Positions 36,293-45,948 of a stretch of 64,000 nt of DNA are shown in pieces. The stretch spans positions 62,001-126,000 of the forward strand of contig JAJUJQ010000003.1 of assembly GCA_029265255.1 (NCBI GenBank). Direction: 5' to 3'. The position numbers and the translations under genes are program-made. Each line of letters begins with the position of its first letter. Position 1 is the stretch's first letter. Under the pieces are notes generated by a model. That model saw nothing but the letters and a program-made list of their open reading frames with translations, ran no database searches and was not told where the DNA came from. Source of the stretch: Spirochaetota bacterium. Lineage in GTDB: Bacteria; Spirochaetota; Spirochaetia; Treponematales; Rectinemataceae.

Positions 36293-37645
36293 TCACGCTC
36301 TTACATAATTCTTCATTTTTTCGCGGATATATTCCGCAAGCCGAGCCCTCGGGACCCGTTCCTGAAGCATGCTATCTCTGTCACGCACTGTGACCGTCCC
36401 GTCTTCCTTGCTTTGGTAGTCGATGGTGACACAATAGGGAGTACCGATTTCATCCTGCCTGCGGTACCGACGTCCAATGGCACCTGCCTGATCGTAGTCG
36501 GTCATGAAGTCTTCCTTCAATTCTGCGCGAATTTCCTGTGCGAGTTCCGCGAGTCCGTCCTTCTTCATGAGCGGCAGCACCGCGACAGTAATTGGCGCGA
36601 TGGCTGGATGGAAATGGAGCACTGTGCGCCAGTCGTCTTCGTTACCCTTATCGGCAACTTTCTGTTCCTCATAGGCGTCACAGAGCAGCATAAGCAGCTG
36701 GCGGGTGAGCCCGGCACTCGTTTCGATAATATAAGGAGTATAGCGTTCATTACCGCTATCCTGGTCAATGTACTGAAGGTCTTTTCCCGAATATTGCTGG
36801 TGACGGCTCAGGTCATAATCCGAACGATTATGCACTCCTTCGAGCTCTTTGAATCCCATGGGGAATTCATATTCGATATCGTAGGCATCCTTCGCGTAAT
36901 GGGCGAGTTCTCCAGGACCATGGCGGTGCCAGCGCAGTTTGTTCATGTTGATGCCGAGCTTGCGGTAATAGTTCCAGCGCTGTTCGCGCCAGTATTCGAA
37001 CCACTCTTCATCGGTGCCTGGCTTGACAAAAAACTGCATTTCCATCTGTTCGAATTCGCAGGTGCGGAAAATGAAGTTCTTGGTGACGATCTCATTGCGG
37101 AATGCCTTGCCAACTTGCGCAATGCCAAAGGGAATCTTCATCCGGTTCGACTGGATGATGTTCTTGTAGTTAACATAGATGCCTTGGGCGGTTTCTGGGC
37201 GGAGATACACAATGGATGAAGCATCCTCTACAGGTCCGAGATTGGTCTTGAACATGAGGTTGAACTTGCGGGTATCCGTGAGCTCTCCCCCGCACTCGGG
37301 GCATTTCCTGGTTGCCACATTTTCCTCGGGAATCTGATCAGCGCGGAAGCGTGCCTTGCATTTTTTGCAGTCCACCAGTGGATCGGTAAAATTTTCGACA
37401 TGCCCAGAGGCTTCCCATACGCGCGGATGCATGAGAATAGCGGCGTCAAGGCCAACAATATTGTCGTGCAACTGGGTCATCTCTTTCCACCAGAAGCGGG
37501 CGATGCGGTTTTTCAGCTCGATTCCCTGGGGGCCATAATCCCATGCACCCGAAAGTCCGCCATAGATTTCTGAAGACTGGAATACGAAACCTCTCCGTTT
37601 AGCCAGCGAAACGATTGTATCCATGGTTACTGCGGTATCTGCCAT
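36293..37645 (-). CDS. glyS: Glycyl-tRNA synthetase (single-chain, class II)
   Basis: GlyRS of the alpha2 type, 450 residues, as found in eukaryotes, archaea and some bacteria. MDTIVSLAKRRGFVFQSSEIYGGLSGAWDYGPQGIELKN is the N-terminal signature. CKKCKARF and CPECGGEL form a Cys4 zinc site, FRNEIVTKNFIFRTCEFEQMEMQFFV is motif 2, and YTPYIIETSAGLTRQLLMLL with the anticodon-binding domain follows. It starts the glyS-glnS-gltX cluster in the minus direction, after glnS by 24 nt, so co-transcription is likely. Confidence 0.97.
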   Translation of the reverse strand: MADTAVTMDTIVSLAKRRGFVFQSSEIYGGLSGAWDYGPQGIELKNRIARFWWKEMTQLHDNIVGLDAAILMHPRVWEASGHVENFTDPLVDCKKCKARFRADQIPEENVATRKCPECGGELTDTRKFNLMFKTNLGPVEDASSIVYLRPETAQGIYVNYKNIIQSNRMKIPFGIAQVGKAFRNEIVTKNFIFRTCEFEQMEMQFFVKPGTDEEWFEYWREQRWNYYRKLGINMNKLRWHRHGPGELAHYAKDAYDIEYEFPMGFKELEGVHNRSDYDLSRHQQYSGKDLQYIDQDSGNERYTPYIIETSAGLTRQLLMLLCDAYEEQKVADKGNEDDWRTVLHFHPAIAPITVAVLPLMKKDGLAELAQEIRAELKEDFMTDYDQAGAIGRRYRRQDEIGTPYCVTIDYQSKEDGTVTVRDRDSMLQERVPRARLAEYIREKMKNYVRA

Positions 37646-37669
37646 CTGAATGCTCCTTCAGCGCAAGGT

Positions 37670-39397
37670 TCAGGCCCCTGCGAATTTTTTTTCAAGTTTG
37701 CTCCAGGTATCCTTGAGGGTCACGGTACGGTTGAAAATGGCCTTTTCCGGGGTAGAATCAGGATCTTTGCAGAAATAACCCAGCCGCTCAAACTGCACGG
37801 TTTGCCCGACACTAATGTCTGCGATAGCGGGCTCTCCAAAAGCCTGGGGTTCGACTGTCAGGGAATGGTCTGAGAGGTTGTCCATAAAATGCCCGCCAGG
37901 TGGAACCTCCATGGGACGCTCGGCTTCGAAGAGATAGTCGTAAAGGCGTGCCTCGAAAGAAATAGCATGCGAGGCCGATACCCAATGGATTGTACCTTTT
38001 ACCTTTCGGTTATCCGGCGCATCCCCTCCCCTTGTCGCAGGATCATAGGTTGCCCGTATGAGATTCACTTCGCCGGTAACCGGGTCCTTTTCGTAGCCGG
38101 TACAGGTGATGATATAGCCATACCGAAGCCGCACTTGATTTCCCGGATACAAGCGGTAGTATTTCGGTGGCGGCACCTCTCTAAAATCATCACGTTCGAT
38201 ATACAGCGTTTTGCTGAAAGGCACTTTGCGAACGCCTGCCGCGGGATCTTCGGGATTATTGACCGCTTCCAGCCACTCAACCTGGTCTTCGGGCCAGTTT
38301 TCGATGACAAGACGAACAGGGTTGATTACAGCCATGAAACGCTTTGCATGTTTGTTCAAGTCTTCTCTGATGCAGTGTTCAAGCAGCTGGATATCGACCA
38401 TGGAATCGGTTTTAGCGATGCCGATTCGTCCGAGAAAATCACGAATACCGGCGGGTGTGTAGCCTCTGCGCCGCATGCCTGCGATGGTAGGCATGCGCGG
38501 ATCATCCCATCCGGATACTTTTTTTTCCTTGACAAGCTGGAGCAGCCAACGTTTGGATAATACCGTATGGGTCAGGTTGAGCCGCGCGAACTCGATCTGT
38601 CGACTGGGGAAGACTTCGCAATTGGTGATGAACCATTCGTACAAAGGTCGGTGGATTTCATATTCGAGCGAGCACAGCGAGTGAGTGATGCCCTCAATGG
38701 CGTCAGACAGCGGGTGGGCAAAATCATACATGGGATAGATGCACCATTTAGTCCCTGTTCGGTAATGAGGCATGCGGCGGATTCGATACATGACAGGGTC
38801 CCGCATGAGAAGATTTGGGTGAGCCATGTCAATCTTGGCGCGCAGTGTCTTTGAACCGTCAGGGAACTCCCCTGCTCGCATACGAGCGAACAAGTCCAGG
38901 TTTTCCTCCACGGAACGGGTTCTCCAGGGACTGTCGCGACCAGGGGGAGTATAGGTGATATTGTTCTTGTCCGGTACGTTTGTGCCGCGGTATTCCTTTA
39001 TCTGCTCCTCATCAAGGTCGTCCACATAGGCAAGCCCTTTTTTTATGAGCTTGCAGGCTAATTCGTACAGAATTTCGTAATAATCAGACGCAAAAAACAG
39101 CCGATCTTCCCAATCGAAACCAAGCCAGCGGATGTCTCTCTGGATTGCCTGGACATATTCCATGTCTTCCTTTTCAGGATTGGTATCGTCCATGCGCAGG
39201 TTGCATGTGCCGCCAAAATCCTGTGCAATGCCAAAATCCACGAAGAGTGCCTTGGCATGACCAATGTGAAGCCAGCCGTTCGGCTCCGGCGGAAAGCGTG
39301 TGTGAACTTCCTTGTAGCGGCCAGTGCGGAGGTCCTCCGCGACCGCTTCGCGGATGAAATCTGTACCACCGACTGTATCGAATGCTGCATCCGACAT
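37670..39397 (-). CDS. glnS: Glutaminyl-tRNA synthetase
   Basis: GlnRS charges tRNA-Gln directly with glutamine. The 575-residue protein shows [25 protein letters not shown] (HIGH), the KMSKS-like VLSKRW, and the two beta-barrel anticodon domain. [28 protein letters not shown] is typical of GlnRS. Many bacteria lack GlnRS and amidate Glu-tRNA-Gln instead, so its presence means direct charging is possible here. gltX lies 83 nt upstream. Confidence 0.96.
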   Translation of the reverse strand: MSDAAFDTVGGTDFIREAVAEDLRTGRYKEVHTRFPPEPNGWLHIGHAKALFVDFGIAQDFGGTCNLRMDDTNPEKEDMEYVQAIQRDIRWLGFDWEDRLFFASDYYEILYELACKLIKKGLAYVDDLDEEQIKEYRGTNVPDKNNITYTPPGRDSPWRTRSVEENLDLFARMRAGEFPDGSKTLRAKIDMAHPNLLMRDPVMYRIRRMPHYRTGTKWCIYPMYDFAHPLSDAIEGITHSLCSLEYEIHRPLYEWFITNCEVFPSRQIEFARLNLTHTVLSKRWLLQLVKEKKVSGWDDPRMPTIAGMRRRGYTPAGIRDFLGRIGIAKTDSMVDIQLLEHCIREDLNKHAKRFMAVINPVRLVIENWPEDQVEWLEAVNNPEDPAAGVRKVPFSKTLYIERDDFREVPPPKYYRLYPGNQVRLRYGYIITCTGYEKDPVTGEVNLIRATYDPATRGGDAPDNRKVKGTIHWVSASHAISFEARLYDYLFEAERPMEVPPGGHFMDNLSDHSLTVEPQAFGEPAIADISVGQTVQFERLGYFCKDPDSTPEKAIFNRTVTLKDTWSKLEKKFAGA

Positions 39398-39480
39398 GTA
39401 GCGCTCCTTGCCGCGCTTCAGAGGCGCGGTACCAGAAATATGCCGGTATTCGAAAGACCGGTCAATATCCTTGCCTGGTA

Positions 39481-40950
39481 TCAGACATTGCGAAGATACT
39501 GAATCGCCGCATTAATACGCGCAAGGCACTCTTCCAGCCCGAGTATCTTCATGGATTCGAAGAGCGGCGGACTTACCCTTGAATACGTAATCGCAACACG
39601 GAGCGGCATTAAAAGATCACCTAGTTTGCGACCAATCTCCGCCGCGCGAACGCGGAAGGCTTCCTCCGAGACAGGCAAGTCGTCGAGCCCATGATGCTCG
39701 AGAAGCACCTTGCACTCTTCCAACATGGCAGCGGCTGTTTCCGCGTCTGCTTTTTTAGGGATAAAATCCTCTCTGGCGGGCATATCGAGCCGCTTGTAAA
39801 GATACGCCATGATCGTGGGAGCGTCAGCAAGGAACTTCAGGCGCTCGCGGACAAGTGGCATCGCGCTGCGCTCGATACGGTCCATGCGCGGATCATCTTC
39901 GGCGCGCAGCCCGGCCTGTATGATGAACGGGCGTACCAGCGCAGCGAGTTCTTCATCCGATTTTTGCCGGATATACTGTCCGTTAAACCATTCGAGCTTC
40001 TGGTAGTCGAACACCGCAGGTGATTTGTTGAGGTGCTCGATTTTGAATAGTGAAACAAGTTCTTCGAGAGTATAGAGATCTCTTCCGTCCTCGTAGGAAC
40101 AGCCGAGAAGCGCGATGTAATTAATGAGAGCTTCAGGCAGATAGCCTGCTTTTCTGAACTCATTGACCGCGGTAGCGCCATGACGCTTTGAGAGCTTGTG
40201 TCCATCCTGTCCCAGGACCATTGGCAAGTGGCATAGTTCTGGCATTTCCCAACCGAATGCGTCGTACATAATTTTATGGAGCGGCGCGGAGGGAATCCAT
40301 TCCTGGGCTCTCATGACATGGGTAATTCCCATGAGGTGGTCATCGACGACGTTGGCCAAGTGATAGGTGGGGAAACCGTCTGATTTGAGTAGAATCGGAT
40401 CCGGACTGATATCCTCGTTCTTCCATTCGATCTCCCCCAGAAGCCGGTCACGGAACACTGTCACGCCTTCCAGAGGAATCTTGAGGCGGATGACATGAGG
40501 GCGTCCCTCGGCGAGGTATCGGGAAACCTCTTCACTGGAGAGCGCACGACAATGACGATCATAGCCAATTTCGTCTTTTTTCGCGGCTATCTGCTCCTGC
40601 CTGATCCTTTCCAGGCGTTCGCTGTCGCAGAAGCAGTAATATGCCTTGCCGATGGTCACGAGCTGTTCCGCATACTGACGATAGAGGTGGAAGCGTTCTG
40701 ATTGGACATAGGGGCCTGCTGGTCCGCCGACATCAGGACCTTCGTCCCAATAGAATCCAAGCCATCGGAATGTATCATAGAGATTCTGTACATAGATCTC
40801 CGAATAGCGGGTTCGGTCCGTATCCTCCAGGCGGAGAATAAAAGTCCCACCCATCGATTTTGCAAAGAGATAGTTAATGAGCGCCGTGCGGACGCCACCA
40901 ATATGCTGGTTGCCGGTGGGCGATGGTGCGTATCGAACTCTGACCGACAT
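39481..40950 (-). CDS. gltX: Glutamyl-tRNA synthetase
   Basis: GluRS, 489 residues. The start at 40950 ([14 protein letters not shown]) follows AAGGAG 5 nt upstream; 16 upstream codons are dropped. The HIGH variant is QHIGG, and [12 protein letters not shown], the KMSKS variant KLSKRHGA and the C-terminal anticodon domain are present. With glnS downstream, glutamate and glutamine charging are encoded together. An 83-nt gap to glnS contains small palindromes. Confidence 0.97.
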   Translation of the reverse strand: MSVRVRYAPSPTGNQHIGGVRTALINYLFAKSMGGTFILRLEDTDRTRYSEIYVQNLYDTFRWLGFYWDEGPDVGGPAGPYVQSERFHLYRQYAEQLVTIGKAYYCFCDSERLERIRQEQIAAKKDEIGYDRHCRALSSEEVSRYLAEGRPHVIRLKIPLEGVTVFRDRLLGEIEWKNEDISPDPILLKSDGFPTYHLANVVDDHLMGITHVMRAQEWIPSAPLHKIMYDAFGWEMPELCHLPMVLGQDGHKLSKRHGATAVNEFRKAGYLPEALINYIALLGCSYEDGRDLYTLEELVSLFKIEHLNKSPAVFDYQKLEWFNGQYIRQKSDEELAALVRPFIIQAGLRAEDDPRMDRIERSAMPLVRERLKFLADAPTIMAYLYKRLDMPAREDFIPKKADAETAAAMLEECKVLLEHHGLDDLPVSEEAFRVRAAEIGRKLGDLLMPLRVAITYSRVSPPLFESMKILGLEECLARINAAIQYLRNV

Positions 40951-40996
40951 GATATCTCCTTCCAGGTTGCAGAAATGTATGGAATGCAGATGTCTC

Positions 40997-41026
40997 ACTA
41001 TATCGGTTTTAGGCGGTACTGGGCAA
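40997..41026 (-). promoter_or_regulatory. Possible gltX promoter
   Basis: On the minus strand TTGCCC (41021-41026, 4/6) and TATAGT (40997-41002, 5/6) are 18 nt apart, 47 nt before gltX. Confidence 0.5.
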
Positions 41027-41076
41027 GATTCCGAACTGGAGACAGCCGAAACAGCGGGAAACCGCAGCGGTCCAGA

Positions 41077-41391
41077 TCAAGCAAATCGAAGGATATTGCC
41101 TGCAAGGATCAAGACAAGACAACACAACGCCAGAATCAGCACAGGAACCTGGAGCGCTAGGATGAGCACATGAAATGTCTCTCCATGCCACAATGAATGG
41201 AATGGGACATAAAGAATAATGAAGAAGGAAAAGCCGATTAATATCATGGAAATTGCTTGCGCCCAGAGGCGCAGTCCAATTCCACCTTTCACACCAAAAG
41301 ATAGAACGGTTATCAGGATACTGGCTCCGATGAGCAGCATCTGGAGTATTCCCAGCAGTTTCCAGACGCCGATACTTCTGCTTTTCTCCAC
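41077..41391 (-). CDS. Small hypothetical membrane protein
   Basis: A 104-residue protein with three predicted membrane helices (around residues 12-30, 40-62 and 75-100), Leu/Ile-rich and with few charged residues. No family motif was recognised. It precedes gltX on the same strand by 126 nt and is divergent from the HIT gene by 21 nt. Function unknown. Confidence 0.6.
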   Translation of the reverse strand: MEKSRSIGVWKLLGILQMLLIGASILITVLSFGVKGGIGLRLWAQAISMILIGFSFFIILYVPFHSLWHGETFHVLILALQVPVLILALCCLVLILAGNILRFA

Positions 41392-41412
41392 AGCTGTGTA
41401 TTATATCCCGAT

Positions 41413-41910
41413 ATGGAGTATCTCTTCAACTTCAACAAACTGGCCTACCTTAAAGGAAAACGACCCCAGGGCTGTATACTGTGCCTGATACGTGACGATG
41501 ATCAGGAGGTTGAAAAGCTGGTTGTGCATCGCACGCAAGGATTCATTGTCTCTCTCAACCTGTATCCCTACAATCCAGGACATCTGCTGGTTTTTCCCAA
41601 ACGGCATGTTACCGATCTGCGACAACTTACCGACGAGGAGCAAAATGAAATGGATAATCTCGTAAAGCGCTGCCTCGATGTCCTGGATCGGTACGGCAAC
41701 CCTTCAGCCTATAATATCGGATACAACATGGGTCTCGCAGCGGGCGCCAGCATCGAACACCTGCATCTCCACATCATTCCGAGATATCCAAGAGAGATCG
41801 GTATTGCCGAGCTTATTGGCGGTTCCAGAGTACTGGTGGAAGATCCAAAAGATACATTTGTCACGCTGAAAACGCTATTTTCACAAATGCATGGACCGCA
41901 TTCACTCTGA
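41413..41910 (+). CDS. HIT family nucleotide hydrolase/phosphorylase
   Basis: A 165-residue HIT-domain protein. It has a Cys pair (CILC, 21-24), YNPGHLLVFPKRHV and the HLHLH active-site motif at 116-120 followed by IIPR. This is the Ap4A-phosphorylase/Fhit-like HIT branch with an N-terminal Cys pair. It probably cleaves dinucleoside polyphosphates or nucleotide conjugates. It overlaps the end of thiN by 9 nt (convergent). Confidence 0.93.
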   Translation: MEYLFNFNKLAYLKGKRPQGCILCLIRDDDQEVEKLVVHRTQGFIVSLNLYPYNPGHLLVFPKRHVTDLRQLTDEEQNEMDNLVKRCLDVLDRYGNPSAYNIGYNMGLAAGASIEHLHLHIIPRYPREIGIAELIGGSRVLVEDPKDTFVTLKTLFSQMHGPHSL

Positions 41911-42546
41911 AAACGCGGCAACGGTACCCAGCGGCAAAACCACAAGAATTGGTCGAGGACCCGCCTGAACAAGAACCTCTTCCTTCGTGGTTCGATTGCT
42001 GATTCCGAAATCGCCGGCGCTCCAGGAAAGGCCATCGAGCGGCCATTTGAGTCCTTCCGAATGCATGTGAATCGAGCCGCGCGCAAGAGGAAATATTGAT
42101 ACCAAGGTATCAATCGGAGCCAAGATGTGCATTTTCGAATGTGCCGCCAGGTAATAGACGCTCTCCTTGGCGGTATGCCACTCGTCCATGCGGTGAGGCC
42201 TTTCAAAAAGCGCTCGGACAGCCAGCAGATGGTCAAGCCTGCCGCCACCAGCGCCCGCAAGCGCGACACGTGTAGCGCCATGCTCCCATGCGGTAATCAA
42301 AGCCAGCTCGGTATCGGTATAATCCTTGTCTTCCGGGAAACGGCGTATCCGCTCGCGTGGAATTTCTTGAAGTCGCTCCGGAGCGACACTGTCGAAATCA
42401 CCGATACAGATATCAGGAAGCATTCCTGCTGCAAGGCATATATCAAGGCCGGAATCCGCAGCGATCACGAAACCGCAGGTATGGGAGAGTTCCTGGATAA
42501 ATGGTTCAGGAGGACAATCCCCTCCCGTCACGACAAGGGCACGCAT
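41902..42546 (-). CDS. thiN: Thiamine pyrophosphokinase
   Basis: ThiN converts thiamine to thiamine pyrophosphate. The start at 42546 (MRALVVTGGD) is chosen because AGAGGA lies 6 nt upstream. The 214-residue protein has GDFDSV, RFPEDKDYTDTELALITA and GAGGGRLDHLLA, the catalytic and substrate motifs of the TPK fold. The C-terminal part carries the substrate-binding beta domain. Together with the riboswitch-controlled thiamine transporter at 53192-57033 it forms a salvage route. No thiamine biosynthesis gene is in the window. Confidence 0.93.
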   Translation of the reverse strand: MRALVVTGGDCPPEPFIQELSHTCGFVIAADSGLDICLAAGMLPDICIGDFDSVAPERLQEIPRERIRRFPEDKDYTDTELALITAWEHGATRVALAGAGGGRLDHLLAVRALFERPHRMDEWHTAKESVYYLAAHSKMHILAPIDTLVSIFPLARGSIHMHSEGLKWPLDGLSWSAGDFGISNRTTKEEVLVQAGPRPILVVLPLGTVAAFSE

Positions 42547-42628
42547 GCACATTCCTCTCGTTTGGACATTTCGATTGCAGAATATTATGGACACTCAAGT
42601 TTTCCTAGGATACACTGGCCAAAGAGGC

Positions 42629-44005
42629 ATGAGAATACCCGGAATAGAGCCAGAACTGCAGCGCATCGCCAATACGCTCATCGAAGCTGGGTTTAAAGCC
42701 TTTCTTGTGGGCGGTGCGGTGCGTGATCGGTTCCTTGGCCGAAGCACCAGTGATTATGACATTGCCACCAATGCGACACCCGATCAGTGTCTCACCCTCT
42801 TCCCACGGGCAATTCCGACCGGTATCAAACATGGCACGGTCACGGTCATTCCTCGTTCACGCCGCTTCAAGGTTGAAATTACGACATTCAGGGTAGAATC
42901 TGATTATCGCGACGGGCGGCATCCCGACTCCATCGTCTTTGTCGACGACATTACTAAAGACCTTTCGCGGCGCGATTTCACCATCAATGCGATGGCAATC
43001 GATCTCGCAAACGGTAGTTTTGTCGATCCTTTCAACGGCAGAGCCGATATAGCCGCTCGTCTTGTGCGGGCTGTTGGCGACCCGGTTGAACGCTTTCAGG
43101 AGGACGGCCTCCGCACGCTGCGGGCGATACGTTTCGCTTCTCAGCTGAGATTCAATATCGAAGCCGAAACGCTTAAAGCCGTTGCTGCGTGCAGGGATCG
43201 TCTCGACCGTATCTCAGCGGAACGGATTCGGGACGAATTTACGAAGATGATGGGTGCGCCTGTCCCTTCGAGCGCACTCCAACTCCTGATCGACACCCAT
43301 ACGATAGAATATGTGCTACCGGAACTCCTCGAAACCATCGGTGTAAATCAGCCTGAACGGCACCGCTTTGATGTGTATACTCACCTGCTGGCAACCGTCG
43401 ATGCAATTTCCGCAGAAAACCTAAGCGAGGAGCGGTTCCTCGTGCTCAGACTTGCTGCGCTTTTTCACGATATCGGCAAACCAAGAACGCGCAAGATATC
43501 CGAGAATGGCGAAATTTCCTTTCATCGACATGAATGTATTTCGGAGGCCATTGCGCGCGAAGCCCTTGTGCGTCTCAAATACCCAAACAGTGTGATCGAT
43601 CGGGTTTGCCATCTCGTACGGCATCATATGTTCCATTATCAGCCCGACTGGACCGATGCAGCAGTGCGTCGGTTTATTGCTAGGGTGGGTATTGATTCGC
43701 TTGAAGACCTCATCACGATCAGGCTTGCGGACACGACCGCAACCATCGGGGCGCCGGCTTCCTGGCCACTCTTGGCGGAACTTGAATCAAGAATCGAAAA
43801 AATTCTGAAAGATCGCGAAGCCATCAGCCTTCGTGACCTGGCAGTGAACGGCCATGATCTTGCTGCGATCGGCATTCCGAAAGGTAAGGAAATGGGTACA
43901 CTGCTATTGGAATTGCTAGATGCGGTGCTGGAAGATCCCTCACTCAATACAAAAGAACATCTGCTCAGAATCGCCAGATCGAAATATTTTCATCTCAGTG
44001 AGTAA
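42629..44005 (+). CDS. CCA-adding enzyme / poly(A) polymerase family
   Basis: A nucleotidyltransferase of 458 residues with an HD domain. It has GGAVRDRFLGR (class II motif), TSDYDIAT with the catalytic Asp pair, RRDFTINAMAIDL, and RFQEDGLRTLRAIRFASQL, the EDxxR template motif. The HD domain (LFHDIGKPRTR) follows, as in bacterial CCA/HD enzymes. CCA addition is likely because the tRNAs in this window have no encoded CCA, but PcnB-type poly(A) activity cannot be excluded. The start at 42629 is family-based; the site AAGAGG is unusually close to it. It overlaps rnc by 11 nt (convergent). Confidence 0.9.
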   Translation: MRIPGIEPELQRIANTLIEAGFKAFLVGGAVRDRFLGRSTSDYDIATNATPDQCLTLFPRAIPTGIKHGTVTVIPRSRRFKVEITTFRVESDYRDGRHPDSIVFVDDITKDLSRRDFTINAMAIDLANGSFVDPFNGRADIAARLVRAVGDPVERFQEDGLRTLRAIRFASQLRFNIEAETLKAVAACRDRLDRISAERIRDEFTKMMGAPVPSSALQLLIDTHTIEYVLPELLETIGVNQPERHRFDVYTHLLATVDAISAENLSEERFLVLRLAALFHDIGKPRTRKISENGEISFHRHECISEAIAREALVRLKYPNSVIDRVCHLVRHHMFHYQPDWTDAAVRRFIARVGIDSLEDLITIRLADTTATIGAPASWPLLAELESRIEKILKDREAISLRDLAVNGHDLAAIGIPKGKEMGTLLLELLDAVLEDPSLNTKEHLLRIARSKYFHLSE

Positions 44006-44795
44006 GTCCGGCGATCTGATCCAGGATCGCCGCATAGGCACTGTTCCGTTCATGGAGTATATGGAACACTTCGCGGGCGGCATTCTGCTCCGCTTCTTTT
44101 CTTGTTTTTCCTTCCCATGGGCCAAACCGTTCATCCTGTATGGCGCAGCTGACAAAGAAACGGCGGGCATGATCCGGACCTTCGGTGCGGTCAAGAAAAT
44201 AGCGCGGCAGCGCCAGCCCCTGCTTCTGCGCGAATTCCTGAATGATGGTTTTAAAGTCCTTGCCTGATCCAATGACAAATTCTCCAATACGATGTGAGAA
44301 CAGGCGGTTGATAAGCTCTTTCGCCGCGTCGAATCCCTGATCGAGATATAATGCCGCCAATACCGCTTCGAACGCGTCAGCGACAAGCGCGGGCTTGGCC
44401 CTTCCCCCGTTGGCATCCTCGCCTTTCCCTAGAAGCAATGCCTCTGGAATGCCCAATTCATCAGCGAGTGCTGCAAGCACCGTTTCTGACACAAGGACGC
44501 TTTTCATGCGAGCAAGCTCTCCCTCCTGCCGGTTGGGAAAGCGCGCATACAACATGTCCGCAATGGCGAGCCCAATTACGCTGTCGCCGAGAAATTCAAG
44601 CCGTTCGTTGTCATGCGCGGGTCTTGGCTTTTCATTGAGGCTGGAACGGTGAGTGAGCGCTGCGTCGAGGAGCAGGATATTTTTAAATTGAACTCCCAAG
44701 GTATGCTGGATTTTTTCCAGCGAGAAAAGGCGTGAAGAATCCCTGGCCGTTGGTTCAGAATCCGGTGATAGCGAGCGCTTCACGCCCTTTTCCAC
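43995..44795 (-). CDS. rnc: Ribonuclease III
   Basis: RNase III cuts double-stranded RNA. The 266-residue protein has DNERLEFLGDSVIGLAIA (signature), KPALVADAFEAVLAALYLDQG with the second acidic site, and a C-terminal dsRNA-binding domain (FKTIIQEFAQKQGLALPRYFLDRTEGPDHARRFFV to EAEQNAAREVF). An extra ~25 residues at the N-terminus are low in similarity. It begins right after acpP stops (no gap). It is convergent with the CCA/PAP gene, overlapping by 11 nt. Confidence 0.97.
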   Translation of the reverse strand: MEKGVKRSLSPDSEPTARDSSRLFSLEKIQHTLGVQFKNILLLDAALTHRSSLNEKPRPAHDNERLEFLGDSVIGLAIADMLYARFPNRQEGELARMKSVLVSETVLAALADELGIPEALLLGKGEDANGGRAKPALVADAFEAVLAALYLDQGFDAAKELINRLFSHRIGEFVIGSGKDFKTIIQEFAQKQGLALPRYFLDRTEGPDHARRFFVSCAIQDERFGPWEGKTRKEAEQNAAREVFHILHERNSAYAAILDQIAGLTH

Positions 44796-45032
44796 TCATT
44801 TTACCTGGGTCTTGATGAACTCGTAGGCATCCTTGACGGTTTCGAATTCGTTTGCCTTCTCATCGGGGATCTGGATACCGAGTTCCTCTTCGATTCCATA
44901 CACGAGCTCGTACGTGTCGAGTGAATCAGCGCCGAGGTCCTGACGGAAGCTGGCATCCATGGTGATCTTGCTCTCGTCTACTTCCAGCTTCTCGGCGATA
45001 ATCTTCTTGATTTTCTCAAAAAGCTCGTCCAT
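44796..45032 (-). CDS. acpP: Acyl carrier protein
   Basis: A 78-residue ACP. The phosphopantetheine attachment site is Ser37 in LGADSLDTYELV. It shuttles acyl chains in fatty acid synthesis. rpmF is 10 nt upstream and rnc 0 nt downstream. No fab genes are next to it, unlike in many bacteria. Confidence 0.98.
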   Translation of the reverse strand: MDELFEKIKKIIAEKLEVDESKITMDASFRQDLGADSLDTYELVYGIEEELGIQIPDEKANEFETVKDAYEFIKTQVK

Positions 45033-45042
45033 CTGAGACTCC

Positions 45043-45228
45043 TTATCTGGATTCAGGGGTCATAACCTGACGTCCCCTGTAGAAACCGCACTTGGGGCAC
45101 ACCCTGTGCAGCAGTACGGGGTTTCCGCAGTTGCTGCAATGCACGATGGTGGGCACCGTGAGTTTCATATTGATTGAGCGGCGCCGTCTCGTCCTTGCTT
45201 TGGACGTTCTAAATTTAGGTACAGCCAT
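45043..45228 (-). CDS. rpmF: 50S ribosomal protein L32
   Basis: A 61-residue zinc-ribbon L32 with Cys31, Cys34, Cys44 and Cys47 (CSNC and CPKC). The N-terminus MAVPKFRTSKARTRRRRS is typical. It heads the rpmF-acpP-rnc unit behind a consensus promoter. Confidence 0.98.
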   Translation of the reverse strand: MAVPKFRTSKARTRRRRSINMKLTVPTIVHCSNCGNPVLLHRVCPKCGFYRGRQVMTPESR

Positions 45229-45277
45229 GGTAGAACCTCGTCTTCATTGGTTATCGGCACGACAATCGCGTGACCAA

Positions 45278-45304
45278 ATTATACAAAATCCGGAAATTTG
45301 TCAA
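45278..45304 (-). promoter_or_regulatory. rpmF promoter
   Basis: On the minus strand TTGACA (45299-45304) and TATAAT (45278-45283) are both perfect, with a 15-nt spacer, about 49 nt before rpmF. The spacer is shorter than the usual 17. Confidence 0.7.
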
Positions 45305-45348
45305 GACAAATCTCCATGCAGCTGAATACCATATACCATCCGACATCT

Positions 45349-45846
45349 TTAGGAAAGGGGTTTCCTCCTCTCCTTGAAGATATCTTCAATCATTTTCGCG
45401 ACTTCCGGAGCGACCAAGCCTTCAGGCAGTCTCCCGTGAGCGAGGATGTCGCGAACCAATGTAGAGCTGATATCCATATGGATCGGCTCGCAAAGGAAAA
45501 AAACCGTCCTTACAGCCGGCGCAAGGCGTCGGTTCATGGAGGCCATGGTCGATTCATAAGGCAGCTCAGAAGGATTTCTGATGCCTCTTACGAGCACGTT
45601 GCAGCCATTGATGGAAGCAAAATCGGCTATCAGCCCGCTCCATGCGCGGACCTGAATCCGTTCGCCGAAGTGATTCATGCGCTCAAGCATGGCAAGCCGC
45701 TCTTCTATGGAAAACATGCAGCGTTTCTCTGGATTTGCGGCGACAACGACATAGAGTGAATCAAGAATGCTGAGCGCTGCTTCGATGATATCAAGATGTC
45801 CTATCGTAGGAGGATCGAAACTTCCGGCAAATACACCACGCGCCAC
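45349..45846 (-). CDS. coaD: Phosphopantetheine adenylyltransferase
   Basis: CoaD makes dephospho-CoA from ATP and phosphopantetheine. The start is taken as GTG at 45846 (ARGVFAGSFDPP) with AGG 6 nt upstream; an ATG at 45888 is possible but gives an unusual N-terminus. The 165 residues fit the family length. AGSFDPPTIGHLDIIEAAL carries the TxGH nucleotidyl-transfer motif, and ISSTLVRDILAHG is the late motif. It is divergent from lnt. Confidence 0.93.
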   Translation of the reverse strand: MARGVFAGSFDPPTIGHLDIIEAALSILDSLYVVVAANPEKRCMFSIEERLAMLERMNHFGERIQVRAWSGLIADFASINGCNVLVRGIRNPSELPYESTMASMNRRLAPAVRTVFFLCEPIHMDISSTLVRDILAHGRLPEGLVAPEVAKMIEDIFKERRKPLS

Positions 45847-45918
45847 GAACCTACAGTAGCGCACAGCGTGTAAACGGTCAACAGCCATATGGATCTGGAA
45901 TGATGGGGCTTCAACAGG

Positions 45919-45924
45919 TATAAT
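45919..45924 (+). promoter_or_regulatory. Possible lnt promoter -10
   Basis: A perfect TATAAT lies 30 nt before the lnt ATG; no good -35 is seen. Confidence 0.35.
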
Positions 45925-45948
45925 CGGTTTCAGGTGAAATATCTGTCA

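Noticed and set aside
37889..38560. 223-residue plus-strand frame opposite glnS
   Set aside because: Shadow of glnS; no conserved motif.
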